Assembly (NCBI GenBank): GCA_030386875.1
Contig: CM059559.1
Span: 69,950,392 to 70,014,391 of the forward strand
Direction: 5' to 3'
Length of the DNA: 64,000 nucleotides
Source of the DNA: Morinoia aosen
Taxonomy: Eukaryota; Arthropoda; Malacostraca; Amphipoda; Talitridae
Shown: piece by piece, positions 43,314 through 53,856 of the stretch
Layout: each line of letters starts with the position of its first letter
How positions within the stretch are numbered: the first letter of the stretch is position 1
Program-made: the position numbers and the translations under genes
The notes under the pieces: generated by a model
The model's input: only the letters and a program-made list of their open reading frames with translations
Databases searched by the model: none
What the model was told of the DNA's origin: nothing

Positions 43314-43430
43314 CAAGGGAAACTATGAACGCTAGGGACTTGAAACTTGTTTTATTTGGAAGAATAACATTTTTCTGGTTTACCAAGGCTAAGTTTTGAA
43401 TACGTTCGTATGAGTGCCACGACTGTTTAG

Positions 43431-43703
43431 TCAAATTAAAGCTATTTTCTTTGTCGTTTCCATTACGCTCCTTAGTGTATCAGGCGAGAGTTGAGCTATT
43501 TCATATGAAATTTTGTTGTCAAGTTCTCGTAAATTTGTTACATTGACTACATTAACTCGTGACTTACGGGAGCCCCACAAGAAGAAGTTGCATGGGGACA
43601 AATCTGGAGAACAAGGAGACCAGGTTATGTTGCCAAATCGTAAAATCAAGTTATTTGGAAAGCACTCTCCTAACAACACCCTTTCTCTTCCTTGTAATAA
43701 CAA
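43431..43703 (-). pseudogene. Transposase fragment, mariner/IS630 type
   Basis: About 90 codons resemble the end of an IS630/mariner transposase. WSPCSPDLSPCNFFLWG contains the third catalytic acid region (SPDLxPCNFFLWG). N-terminal helix-turn-helix and the first two acids are absent. It lies inside the inverted repeats of 42899-43819 and is not functional. Confidence 0.75.
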
Positions 43704-43819
43704 TAGCGTTGATAACCTATAAAAATGTTTCTTCTAATAAATCAATTTCAACTACCTAGCGTTCATAGTTTTACTTATATTATCAAATTAGAAGAGTAAG
43801 TTACTTCTGGCCGACCTTG

Positions 43820-44058
43820 TAATAACCAAGAGACAATTAGCATGAGATGGACAATTTTGGAACAAATTACAGCTACTACCACACCTTAGAAGTACTGTCG
43901 TTGCTAAAATCAGAAATTATGAAAGGATACAAATGAATGCCAAAAAAAAGTTAAAACTATAACACGCAAGCTGGAAAGAGAAAATAACGTTTTTAAACTT
44001 ACAAAGCCGTAGGGACTCTTAGAGCCTATATTTTAGGTAATGCCTATATTTTACGCAA
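43820..44058. other. Spacer, nothing recognised
   Basis: Short AT-rich interval. A TATATTTTA-type direct repeat lies at 44025-44055. Confidence 0.4.
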
Positions 44059-44071
44059 TGTTGATTCAAGA

Positions 44072-44426
44072 GTTGAGTTCATTAGTTAGTTTAAGCCTCC
44101 CTATCCTCAACAAATGAGATGTAAAGAGAGAAAGGAAGAAGGCACCATTTAGTATGGAGCTAAGGGAACGTGGAATCTATGCAGAAAGGGCACAGAAACA
44201 GAAAGCTAAGAAAGAAGTTCATGAAACAAGAAAAAGTTGAAGAAGAAAGTAGTAGGAGCTGAAAAACAGGACAGCAGTGAACCGAAAAAAGATGGTCCGT
44301 AACACAACAAAAACCTATTCTATTTTAACAAAAAAAAAGCCTACCTAACCTTTAGCTCGGGCCCTCACATTGTCCCCCTGGGAGCGCAAATTCCCATAGA
44401 TACAATACCTGTATCCCCCTGAGGGG
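44072..44426 (+). mobile_element. Family S copy with a 13-bp target duplication
   Basis: TGTTGATTCAAGA stands at 44059-44071 and again at 44427-44439. The element is about 90 percent like the copy at 42126 by eye. Confidence 0.9.
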
Positions 44427-44445
44427 TGTTGATTCAAGATCAGAT

Positions 44446-44779
44446 GTTAAGTTAAGGCTCCCTAACCGCAACAAAGACGTTCGAAATTGAGAAAGGAAGA
44501 AGGCACTTAAATATGGAATCAAGGAAACGCGGAATCTATGCACAAGGTGCATTAAAACTCTGCGTTCAGAAAGAAGTTCATGAAACAAGATAAAAGTTTA
44601 ATGAAAAAGTAGTAGTAGCTGAGAAACAGTACAGCAGTGATCCAAAAAAAAATTGTCTATCCCGTAATAAAAAATTCATTTCAACAAAAAAAGCCTACCT
44701 AACTCTATACTCGGGACCTCACATATTCCTCCTAGGACCGCCAATACCCTTGCATACAGAAGTTGTACCCCTTTGAGGA
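44446..44779 (+). mobile_element. Family S copy, diverged
   Basis: It begins TTAAGTTAAGGCTCCC and ends CCCCTTTGAGGA. It lies immediately after another copy but is clearly older. Confidence 0.75.
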
Positions 44780-44837
44780 TGAAATAAACATATATTGGGT
44801 CCGGGTCATATCGGTCTAACCAAAAATGGGACAATTT

Positions 44838-45445
44838 GTAGTAGTAGTGGTGGTGGTGGTGGTGGTGGTGGTGGTAGTTGTAGTAGTGGTGGTAGTAGTG
44901 GTAGTTGTAGTAGTAGTGGTAGTTGTAGTAGTAGTGGTAGCTGTAGTAGTGGTGATAGTGATGGTAGTTGTAGTAGTGGTGGTAGTGGTGGTAGTGGTGG
45001 TAGTTGTAGTAGTGGTGGTAGTTGTAGTAGTGGTGGTAGTTGTAGTAGTGGTGGTAGTTGTAGTAGTGGTGGTAGTTGTAGTAGTGGTGGTAGTTGTAGT
45101 AGTGGTGGTAGTTGTAGTAGTGGTGGTAGTTGTAGTAGTGGTGGTAGTTGTAGTAGTGGTGGTAGTTGTAGTAGTGGTGGTAGTTGTAGTAGTGGTGGTA
45201 GTTGTAGTAGTGGTGGTAGTTGTAGTAGTGGTGGTAGTTGTAGTAGTGGTGGTAGTTGTAGTAGTGGTGGTAGTTGTAGTAGTGGTGGTAGTTGTTGTAG
45301 TAGTAGTGGTGGTAGTTGTAGTAGTGGTGGTAGTTGTTGTAGTAGTGGTGGTAGTTGTTGTAGTAGTGGTGGTAGTTGTTGTAGTAGTGGTGGTAGTTGT
45401 TGTAGTAGTGGTGGTAGTTGTAGTAGTGGTGGTAGTAGTAATATG
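44838..45445 (-). repeat. 18-bp minisatellite / trinucleotide array, LINE tail
   Basis: On the plus strand the unit is GGTGGTAGTTGTAGTAGT repeated about 30 times. The array is bounded on the left by the LINE target duplication and on the right by the LINE 3' UTR, so it is the expanded tail of the element. Long open frames of Gly/Ser/Cys or Val across it are artefacts. Confidence 0.85.
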
Positions 45446-45654
45446 GGTATGCTAGCGCTTCAGTTACTCGAACTATGTCACACCGAAGGTCACATTATTT
45501 AATTCGTACCAGACTCTTCCAAATCACCACACAAGATGAATATCACTATTATTTGAAACATCAAAATTATATGAGCATCGTCGTTATAATTGCAACTCAA
45601 GATTACAAGTGTCTCCACATTAAAATTTTACACACCACTGTACAGTCGAACGCA

Positions 45655-45765
45655 CTGGGCAGCCAAACCCCGTAAGAGGGGGGGTTTCTGCTGCCCACCC
45701 ATTCATGGCCGGACGACTTACCCACGTTGAAACCCCCGAGGTACCAACGTGGCGCGCCTGGCCAT
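45655..45765 (-). other. 3' UTR hairpin of the minus-strand LINE
   Basis: GGGCAGC...GCTGCCC and a neighbouring GGCCGG...GGCGCGCCTGGCC pair. This is the reverse-complement counterpart of 9388-9510, with the same order and the same AAACCCCC motif. Confidence 0.6.
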
Positions 45766-45872
45766 GTTACAGTTACTTAATTTTCAAACTTCTAAGACCA
45801 TATCACGTCTGGCTATAATGCGTTACTGCGCGGCTTCACGTTCAATCTCTTCAAGCAGTGCAACATGGTATA

Positions 45873-46456
45873 CGAAGGTTAGTCAAAAAGTTCTCAGACA
45901 ATTGCCAAAATTTTGAACTGAAGTGAGATTTACAAGTATTAACAAGTTGAAACCTGTCCTTAGAGCTTCCTTGATAACTTGCAGCTGTCTCATCAGCCTA
46001 TTTCAGGTCAGCATCGAGAGTGGTTGCATCTCAAAATAGTAATTTTCAATCCTTCAAATGGTAAATTTTGATCTCAGAGCTCAAGTCAAATTTTTAACTA
46101 AACTTAATTGGAAAACTGTTAAAACCATTGAAGCTTTACAGCAGGTTTATGGAGACCCTGCACCATGTAGAGCAGTCGTTTATGATGGGATTAAAATCTT
46201 TAAAGAGGGAAGAGTCCAACTTAATGACGACCCACGAGGAGGAAGACACACCACAACAACAAATGAAGAAAATATCTTTGTTGCACAGAACCTAGTGGAA
46301 CAAGCCCCCAAATCTATCAGGAAGGCATTTACAGGTGGAAACATAGATTACAAAAGTGTAAAGACAACAATGGAGCTGATGTAGGAAAATAAAATTAATG
46401 AGTTGTTAAATAAAGAAATTAGGGCATTTGTCTGAGAACTTTTCCACTACCCCTCG
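45873..46456 (+). mobile_element. mariner MITE nested in the LINE
   Basis: Inverted repeats CGAAGGTTAGTCAAAAAG and its partner at 46425-46456 share AAAAAGTTCTCAGACAA and are flanked by TA (45871-45872, 46457-46458). Inside is the N-terminal third of a mariner transposase. The rest is deleted. Confidence 0.88.
46058..46384 (+). pseudogene. mariner transposase N-terminal fragment
   Basis: The fragment has the paired helix-turn-helix region of mariner transposases, with FLTKLNWKTVKTIEALQQVY and FKEGRVQLNDDPRGGR. It is cut after about 105 residues, before the DDD catalytic domain. It may still encode a DNA-binding peptide in frame but not a transposase. Confidence 0.85.
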
Positions 46457-46631
46457 TACATACATTTCCGAGCACGTAAAAGCATGGATAACAAATACAA
46501 AAATGATAGGGATGATTAAGTGCAACCTTCGATCAGATTTCCGGCAGAAAATTTCATTTCTCAAGAAACAACACCAGTGCATCCTTATTAAAATAAAACG
46601 ATCAATCTCTGCGAGCATTTTGGTCAACACC

Positions 46632-48941
46632 TCATCCACGGCAAAAAACACGAAGGTTTGGAAAGCACACATCTCGGTCAGCAACGTACTTCGGGCACTC
46701 AGCAAGGACATGTTTGACGGTCAGAGGAACATGACACCGCCCGCATTGAGGCTGTGGTTGTCGCTCCAGTAGATAACGGTGGGTCAGTCGGGTATGCACA
46801 ATGCAGAGATGGCAGAACAGCACTTCCACCCGGCGGACGCGACACCTCGACGAGGGCCATTCCAGAAGTGTTTGTTTAATGGTTCTCAGTTTGTCCGTTC
46901 TATTGTTCCATTCCTGTTGCCACAGACGTCTTCCAGCAGCCCTGATCACGGGATAATAGTCCCAAAAGGGTATCATTTGATTTAGAGCTTCCTCATTACT
47001 ATCCACTACACGCTTTGGCTCCTGGTCAGCTCTCTCATGGCCTGACACCCCCACGTGTCCGGGCACCCAGCACAATTTCACATATTTGTGCTCAGGCACA
47101 AGCTGCACCAGCATCATGACGATCTCGCCGATGGGGGGGTGAGTGCTATCATAAGCCTGAGCAGAGCCAATGACACTTTTCGAGTCAATAAAAACAATAA
47201 ATTTATCATGCGGGTGCTCCTTGACTAGTTGAAGAGCCTCCAAGACACCATAGAGCTCCGCAGTGAAGCCCGAGGTCTCGGGTAGCAATCTTCTAGCCCT
47301 CACCATCTCTCCGGAAACAGAAGCACAACCTACAGCTATTCCCGCCTTGGAACCATCTGTGTAGGTCTTGAATGACTCCGCATGCATCTTCAGCACATGC
47401 TCCATAAAAATATGCTTCGGAAAGTTGACCAGCATCGATGCCTTTCTTGGCATTCTGCACCCAGGGCAGAAAGTCTCCACTGGTAGGTGTCATGTTGGAG
47501 AGTTGTCAAAGAGCACCGGAAGGACTCTCGTGGGTCTCAGTTGCATTGTGGCTATCAATGTCTGGTTATCTCTAGATGAAGGTAGAAAATATGGGAAAGG
47601 TTGATGCCGTCCAAGGAGTGCGTGTACGCTAACCCACGTCAGAGACAGAGGCAGCTGGTCAAGTCGGGCAAGGTACTGCAGGCTCAGTTGCACACGGCGG
47701 AGCCAGAGAAGAGGTTCACCACTATTCCCACACAAACTCTCCGTGGGGGAGGTTTGGAAAGCACCAGTGCAGAGTTTGAAGGTGGCATTATGTGCTGGGT
47801 CCAGAGTTTTTAGCGCAGTTTCTTAAGCATGTTGGTAAATTATGCAGCCATAATCCAGCTTACTCCTAATTAGCGTTCGATACAGTCGAAGCAGCGTGGC
47901 ACGATCCGCTCCCCAGGATAGACCAAAGACACATTTAAGAAGGTTAATCCTTCTGGTACAGTTCGCCTTGAGGGTAGCCAAGTGAGGCTTCCACGAAAGC
48001 TTGACGTCAAGAATCATTCCGAGGAGCTTTGCACTGTGCACAAAATTAATCCGCTCCCCACGAAGCAACAACTGCGGGGGGTCGTGTCGACGGTGGCCTT
48101 GAAAGAGAACTGCGGTTTTGGTAGGAGAAAAGCTAGATCCGTTCTGTTCAGCCCAGTAGTTCACATTGTTTATTGCCAGCTGCATCTGACGTGTCAATGC
48201 CGACAAAAGAGTTGAAGAGGAGAATATCATAAAGTCCTCAACATATAGGGACAAGGCAACACCGGCTGGCAAGTTAGTTGTGATTCCATTGAGGGCGATG
48301 GAAAAGAGCGAACAACTCATCACACCCCCTTATGGAAGGCCCTCCTGTAGGATTTGCAGCGGGGATTGGACATTTCCCAGTTTGACATGAAAAGTTCTCT
48401 CCCTCAGGAACTGCTGCACATATATCGCCATATTACCCCAGAGACCGCATTCATGCAACCGCTGCAGGATCCCGTGCCTTAAGACAGTGTCGTAGGCTTC
48501 AAAAAGATAAAAAAAGACACAGAGTCTGTTTCTGGGACATGCCGCTGCCAACCAGATAGTTGTGAAATCGTACAAGAGCGTCTGCAGTTTCTCGGAGTTG
48601 CCTGTAGCCGAACTAAGCCGTGTTTAAAATGTCTCCAGCTTCCAATCATCTGACCAGCCGTACATTTACAATCTTCCCCAGCAGTTTCCCAACTCAGCAT
48701 GTGAGGGCGATTTGGCGGTAGCTATCAGTGCGAGCAGATTTCTAGGGCTTTGCAAAAGCGAGAACCGTTGCAGTGCGCCACAGTGTTGGGTTCTCATGAG
48801 TGCTCCAGACTTGATTGAAGATGAAGAGTAGTTGATGGAAAGCTGAGGAGTGCATTTTCTTTAGCATTCTGTAATGGATTCCATCAAGCCCAGGCGCGGT
48901 GTTTTTGCATTTCTTCAGGGCAAGATAGATTTCAAGGATGG
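46632..48941 (-). pseudogene. LINE ORF2 remnant: RT and RNase H
   Basis: The RT starts near 48920 with APGLDGI and is frameshifted several times. Its active site reads YVED in place of YxDD (about 48230-48245), so even the motif is damaged. The RNase H part (46632-47480) is open for 282 codons with YTDGSKAGIAVG, a catalytic ELYGVLEAL glutamate, DSKSVIGSAQ, and WVPGHVGVSGHERAD. It ends with the C-x2-C...TVKHVLAEC motif of the family. It resembles the LINE at 2010-9738 but belongs to a different subfamily. Confidence 0.85.
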
Positions 48942-48981
48942 TGGGACAATTTAGGGATCAAGTTTCATCGAAGGAAGAAAC

Positions 48982-49569
48982 TTAATTGTGCATTATTTTG
49001 TTTAACTTCTCTTTCACAGATGTTTTCCTTAATGATCTATTGTAGGTTCTAATAGACTGTAAAGTTCTGCACTTTACGAAGAACCTGATGAGGAAGAATG
49101 TTATCTGCGAGCAGCAAGTGTTAGGTTTGGGACAGTTTGAGTAGATCACTTCACGAACTGTCTTACAGAATCCAGGCAAATGACTGATTTTGCCAAACAG
49201 GTAAAGAAACACTCTTTCAAAACCTATAACATTCCCAACAAAAGACTTACTGCAGTACTTCAGTCCTTTGCATGGATCATCTGATTGAACGTACTGTTTA
49301 AAGGAAACAAAGAGATGAAAGTTTAGATCACTTTGAGTTAAAATTGAACCACATTCGTTGCAATTACTCAACGAAGTGTTTTTCAATTTTTTGTGATATT
49401 CGTCGGTCTTCATAGCAATATAACCCGAGATGTAAGTAGCAGCATCTTCGACGTCAACGGATTCGAAAATTCCTCCGACTTCCGTATTTCCTTTGAACAC
49501 GACTGCAGCCGCTTTCTCTTCTTCTTTCAGCTCTATGACTGGAGGGTCCACTTCCTTCTGCTCTGGAAC
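48982..49569 (-). pseudogene. P/THAP9-like transposase gene B, C-terminal exon
   Basis: An acceptor TTTTCTCCCAG precedes 49569, and the exon joins in phase 0 to the core exon, at the same place as in gene A. It encodes an acidic start (EQKEVDPPVIELKEEEK), the GYIAMK motif, the NCNECGSIL cysteine pair and a final KIMHN, all colinear with gene A. The stop is 30 bases from a LINE insertion, which must have replaced the native polyadenylation region. Confidence 0.82.
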
Positions 49570-50555
49570 CTGGGAGAAAAGAAAATAAATAATCAAACTC
49601 GTTGCAAAGCAGCATTTTTGTGTCGTAGATGCTACTTAAAGACACTATAAAAGTTGGAAAGTAGAAGAATTGATTCGCAAAAAAGTTAGTTTCCGCTGCC
49701 CCAACCACAGCTAAAGTGTTTCAAAGAGAAAAAGGATGATGAGGGCACCATTTGGTATGGAACTAAGGGAATGTGAAGATTAGATTATAAGTTAGTTTAA
49801 GCCTCCCTAACCGCTGCAAAAATAGAGCGTATCGAAGAGAGGAAGGAGGAAGGCACCATTTAGTATGGAGATAAGAAAATGAGGAATCTATGCAGAAAGG
49901 GCATAGAAACAGTAAGATGGGAAAGAAGTTCATGAAATGAGATAAAAGTTGAAGAAGAAAGTCGAAGGTGCTGAAAAACAGGACAGTAGTGAACCGAAAA
50001 AAGGTGGTCCTTAACATAACAAAAACGTATTATTAAAAAAAAAAGCCTACTAAACTCTAAGCTCGGGCCCTCATAAGGGAATGTGAAATCTATGCACAAT
50101 GAGTATTCCTACACAATGCCGCCTGCGTACAGCACTCTCACTTCAGGACCACGTATTTTTTCCCTGGGATGAAAGATAAAAAGAAACAAGGATCCCAAAT
50201 ATACGAAAGTGCGAGCTGGGAAGGATGGGAATGGCCAAGAAGGGAAATGAAAAAATTAAAGTAAAAGAGAAGGAACATACATATTTTCAAATAATAATGT
50301 CATGAGTTGATAGAAACCACGTTACACCCAACTATTTGCTATCATACAATCAGCACAGGAACTGCTGTTATGGAAATAGCCTTCACGGATGCAAACCTGA
50401 ATGTTAAAAATACATATATTTAACATCAAACAACGGAAACTTAAGTTACTTGCTTCTACCCTTAATACCACATACGAGCCAACAACAGAACCGCATGTAT
50501 AAACTATGATTCTGCCATTATACTTTCAATTGTACCTAGAACTCAATCTTCATAC
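49570..50555 (-). other. Gene B intron with a nested pair of family S copies
   Basis: Intron between the core and C-terminal exons, with donor GCAGAG/GTATGA at 50555. It carries one family S copy inserted into another. Confidence 0.7.
49778..50073 (+). mobile_element. Family S copy inserted into another family S copy
   Basis: A 14-bp duplication TAAGGGAATGTGAA (49764-49777, 50074-50087) bounds a 296-bp copy that lacks the 3' hairpin. The flanking sequences (about 49712-49763 and 50088-50170) are the two halves of an older copy, interrupted at AAGGGAATGTGAAATCTATG. Confidence 0.9.
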
Positions 50556-53500
50556 CTCTGCTAAGAAATCCAAGGTTTCTCCCAGCTGGGGATCTGAGAC
50601 CGTCTGGCAATTGGAGGCAAGAGGGGCACGCATGAGAGACGCCACTGCAATTTTCACGTAGTTTTGGGTGAAGACTTGAGCGTCTGGAAATTTCTGGAGT
50701 TGCCGAACCTTCCCAAAAAATAACTCCAGCTCATCTTGACACAGATTTCTAGTTGACAGGTATTTTAGATTGTAATTATCCAAAATAGGCCTCATTTGAA
50801 GAATCACATTAATGGACTGAATGAAGCCATTAATAAAGCGGCATTTTCGAGGAGCATTCAACTCTTGCAACTGTTCCAACCATTGCAAAGCCTCCTTCAA
50901 AAACTCAATTGAAGGTGATGAAGAATGAAGAGGCTTACGAAGAGGAACTGTATTTCTTGGACTTGAGTTCAGAACATCAAAGATGTCATTCATTTTCTTC
51001 AAGTAGGTGCTTGTAGCAGCTGCAGAAGCTTCCATTTTGCCCTTTGCAACGCAGGTGTCAATGGCAGCCGAACATGAATTAGACAGAACTTGTGCTGCCA
51101 ATTTCACCTTCATTTTTGTTCCAAATCTCAAGTTATACACATGCTGGCTTGTGATCCGCGGGAGTCTCTGCAGGCTCTTTTCCCTGTCTAGGAGGAAGAT
51201 GGCTTCAACGTCTTTCCAGGTAGCTGATGCTTAAAATGGCGGCACTTTCACACTTCCATTCAAAAGAAAGTTTCGCGCACTTTTGAGAAGATGAGGTGGA
51301 TCTCGATAAGCAAAGTAGGTTCGGTTATCAATGAATATCTTTGGGTTAGATGGCGTGGAACCAAGAGACTTGAAAGCAGTCTCAAAATTTGAGCCTTGGT
51401 CAGTAGTTATGCCTAGCACAATAAAACCCTCGTTTTCCAAGACCTTTATGGCATTTGTAATTATTTCGGTAATGACTGTGGATTTCATGGCATTTGTTGA
51501 CAAATAATAACCGACTGGAAATTTCCAATTTCTTTTCACACCAACTGCCATCACACATAAACTAGATGTTGCCAGCTTGCTTGATCTAGTTATCCCATCG
51601 TCTTCATACCCTACGATTAGATCCTTGCTTTCGTTGTAAGATAGCCCTTTTCTCAAAGACATTTCATCTAAAAGAATGAAAGTCAGCTTATCAGCATCAG
51701 TTTCAGGGTTGATTTTCATTTTAAGCATTTGCGCATTTCTTCTAAGAACTCCTGGAGACATTTTTAAAGTATTCATCAATCGTTTTAGTGTAGATGTTGA
51801 TGGCAGTGGTAACATTTGCTGGATTATTTTATAGCCGTAACCAGTAGAACTCACAAGAATGTTCACAGCTATCCATTTTTGTAGAAGTGTATACCGTTTC
51901 TTCCCTCTTAGCTTCATTCCAACAAACTCAGTAAGGAAGGGGCCCAGCTTTGGGTACAACTGTGGTAGAAATGAATCGATGTTCAACCGCTTATACAGAA
52001 CCGGGTTCCTTTTCTTTGTAGCAGTCCTTCTCTTCTTTGGTTCCCTCTTTCTCGCAGCACTTTCTACTTTGATAGGGCAGGGAAATAACTTCCTGCTGCA
52101 AGATGGTTTATTTGGCACCTCAATTTTTTCCCCCAAACAACTTTCAGCAGAATAAGGAATATTATTATTACGATCACAATCAGGATTTTTTGGACTTGCA
52201 CACTGAGAATTTTGACAGCTCCTGTCGATTTGAGATTGAGAAGTGCTTTCAGACGTTGTTTGGTATAAGGTATAACTGGATGTTGAAGTGCCTGGAAGAC
52301 AGATAGAAGTTCTTGTAGTGACATTTTCAGGTGTTTGAGAAGATGCAACGGTAATATTGTAGACACTCCAATTGGCAGCTTTATCAACCGATTTTGAGGC
52401 AGAAGAGGCTTTTTTTGTGACTGAAGGGCTGGAACAAAATCTATTCGTGGCTGCTCGAGGGGTTGAGCCCTTTTCTTCGTGGCTGCTTGAGGGGTTGAGC
52501 ACGTTCCCTTCGTGGCTGCTTGAGGGGTTGAGCACGTTCTCTTCGTGGCTGCTTGAAGGGTTGAGCACGTTCCCTTCGTGGCTGCTTGAGGGGTTGAGCA
52601 CGCTTTCTTTGTGGCTGCTTGAGGGGTTGAGAACGCTTTCTTTGTGGCTACTGGAGGGGTTGAGCACGTTCCCTTCGTGGCTGCTTGAGGGGTTGAGCAC
52701 GCTTTCTTTGTGGCTGCTTGAGGGGTTGAGAACGCTTTCTTTGTGGCTGCTTGAGGGGTTGAGAACGCTTTCTTTGTGGCTGCTGGAGGGGTTGAGCACG
52801 TTCCCTTCGTGGCTGCTTGAGGGGTTGAGCACGTTCCCTTCGTGGCTGCTTGAGGGGTTGAGCATGTTCCCTTCGTGGCTGCTTGAGGGGTTGAGCACGT
52901 TCCCTTCGTGGCTGCTTGAGGGGTTGAGCACGTTCTCTTCGTGGCTGCTTGAGGGGTTGAGCACGTTCCCTTCGTGGCTGCTTGAGGGGTTGAGCACGTT
53001 CCCTTCGTAGCTGCTTGAGGGGTTGAGCATGTTCCCTTCGTGGCTGCTTGAGGGGTTGAGCACGTTCCCTTCGTGGCTGCTTGAGGGGTTGAGCACGTTC
53101 TCTTCGTGGCTGCTTGAGGGGTTGAGCACGTTCCCTTCGTGGCTGCTTGAGGGGTTGAGCATGTTCCCTTCGTGGCTGCTTGAGGGGTTGAGCACGTTCC
53201 CTTCGTGGCTGCTTGAGAGGTTGAGCACGTTCTCTTCGTGGCTGCTTGAGGGGTTGAGCACGTTCCCTTCGTGGCTGCTTGAGGGGTTGAGCACATTCCC
53301 TTCGTGGCTGCTTGAGGGGTTGAGCACGTTCCCTTCGTGGCTGCTTGAGTGGTTGAGCACGTTCTCTTCGTGGCTGCTTGAGGGGTTGAGCACGTTCCCT
53401 TCGTGGCTGCTTGAGGGGTTGAGCACGCTTTCTTTGTGGCTGCTTGAGGGGTTGAGAACGCTTTCTTTGTGGCTGCTGGAGGGGTTGAGCACGTTCCCTT

Positions 53501-53856
53501 CGTGGCTGCTTGAGGGGTTGAGCACGCTTTCTTTGTGGCTGCTTGAGGGGTTGAGAACGCTTTCTTTGTGGCTGCTGGAGGGGTTGAGCACGTTCCCTTC
53601 GTGGCTGCTTGAGGGGTTGAGCACGCTTTCTTTGTGGCTGCTGGAGGGGTTAAGCATGCTTTCTTCGTAGCTGCTTGAGTAGAACATTTGTGACTATCTG
53701 TGGATTCACTTGCTATATCAAGTTGATTAGCAAGTGAAAACTTGCATTCTATCATTGAAGTGGGTGAAGTGCAAGGCTCCGTCTTCTTTGAAGGTGAAAC
53801 ATCTAAGGGTAGTGACTGACAACCTGCATAGGTTGATTGGATGCCACTTGGTCCAC
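50556..53856 (-). pseudogene. P/THAP9-like gene B, repeat linker and DDE core exon (broken)
   Basis: One exon runs from the acceptor TTATTGTGCAG (53857) to the donor at 50555. The upstream part reads in the frame GGPSGIQSTYAGC, the phase required by the THAP exon. It continues through about 37 tandem 33-bp units (STPQAATKGTC type, 52440-53690). The last unit (52466-52477) lacks one base, after which the frame continues as GSTPRAATNRF into the core. The core shows LYKRLNIDSF, LDEMSLRKGL, GITTDQGSNF, DPPHLLKSARNFL and RNLCQDELELFFGKVR, so both Asp and the Glu are kept. A TAA at 51231-51233 interrupts the core in frame. Two small lesions therefore inactivate an otherwise preserved gene. Confidence 0.87.
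52440..53690 (-). repeat. 33-bp coding minisatellite of gene B
   Basis: About 37 head-to-tail units of 33 bases, such as those holding GTGGCTGCTTGAGGGGTTGA. Two main variants alternate (CACGTTCCCTTC and CGCTTTCTTTG types), which shows block-wise duplication. Because 33 is a multiple of three, at least two frames on each strand stay open. Confidence 0.9.

Larger units (their letters stand above)
42899..43819 (-). mobile_element. mariner/IS630-type element, internally deleted, split by family S
   Basis: Terminal inverted repeats (GGGTGGGCCAGAAGTAAC at the left, its partner at 43800-43819) are flanked by TA on both sides (42897-42898, 43820-43821). With the nested copy removed the inverted repeats extend about 75 bases. 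A minus-strand fragment (43431-43703) encodes the C-terminal transposase motif SPDLSPCNFFLWG. The rest of the transposase is missing. Confidence 0.85.
44838..48941 (-). mobile_element. 5'-truncated jockey-type LINE with a repeat tail
   Basis: On the minus strand the element starts within RT at 48941 and runs through RNase H. Its 3' UTR carries the family hairpin (45655-45765) and it ends in a 600-bp trinucleotide-rich tail (44838-45445). A perfect 11-bp duplication TGGGACAATTT flanks it (44827-44837 and 48942-48952). It landed about 30 bases past the stop codon of gene B. A mariner MITE is nested in its 3' UTR. Confidence 0.88.

Noticed and set aside
44795-45502. Long plus-strand frames of Gly/Ser/Cys or Val across the GGT/AGT array
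   Set aside because: They are translations of the trinucleotide-rich LINE tail; every in-phase frame of such an array is open.
52372-53670. Plus-strand frames with repeated Leu/Ser/Trp units opposite gene B
   Set aside because: They are antisense to the 33-bp coding repeat, whose length keeps opposite frames open; the minus strand is supported by splice phase and homology.
51231-53687. An 818-codon minus-strand frame starting inside the repeat as the true gene B start
   Set aside because: The frame has a stop just upstream and does not fit the phase left by the THAP exon; the other repeat frame does, and resumes in the core after a one-base gap.
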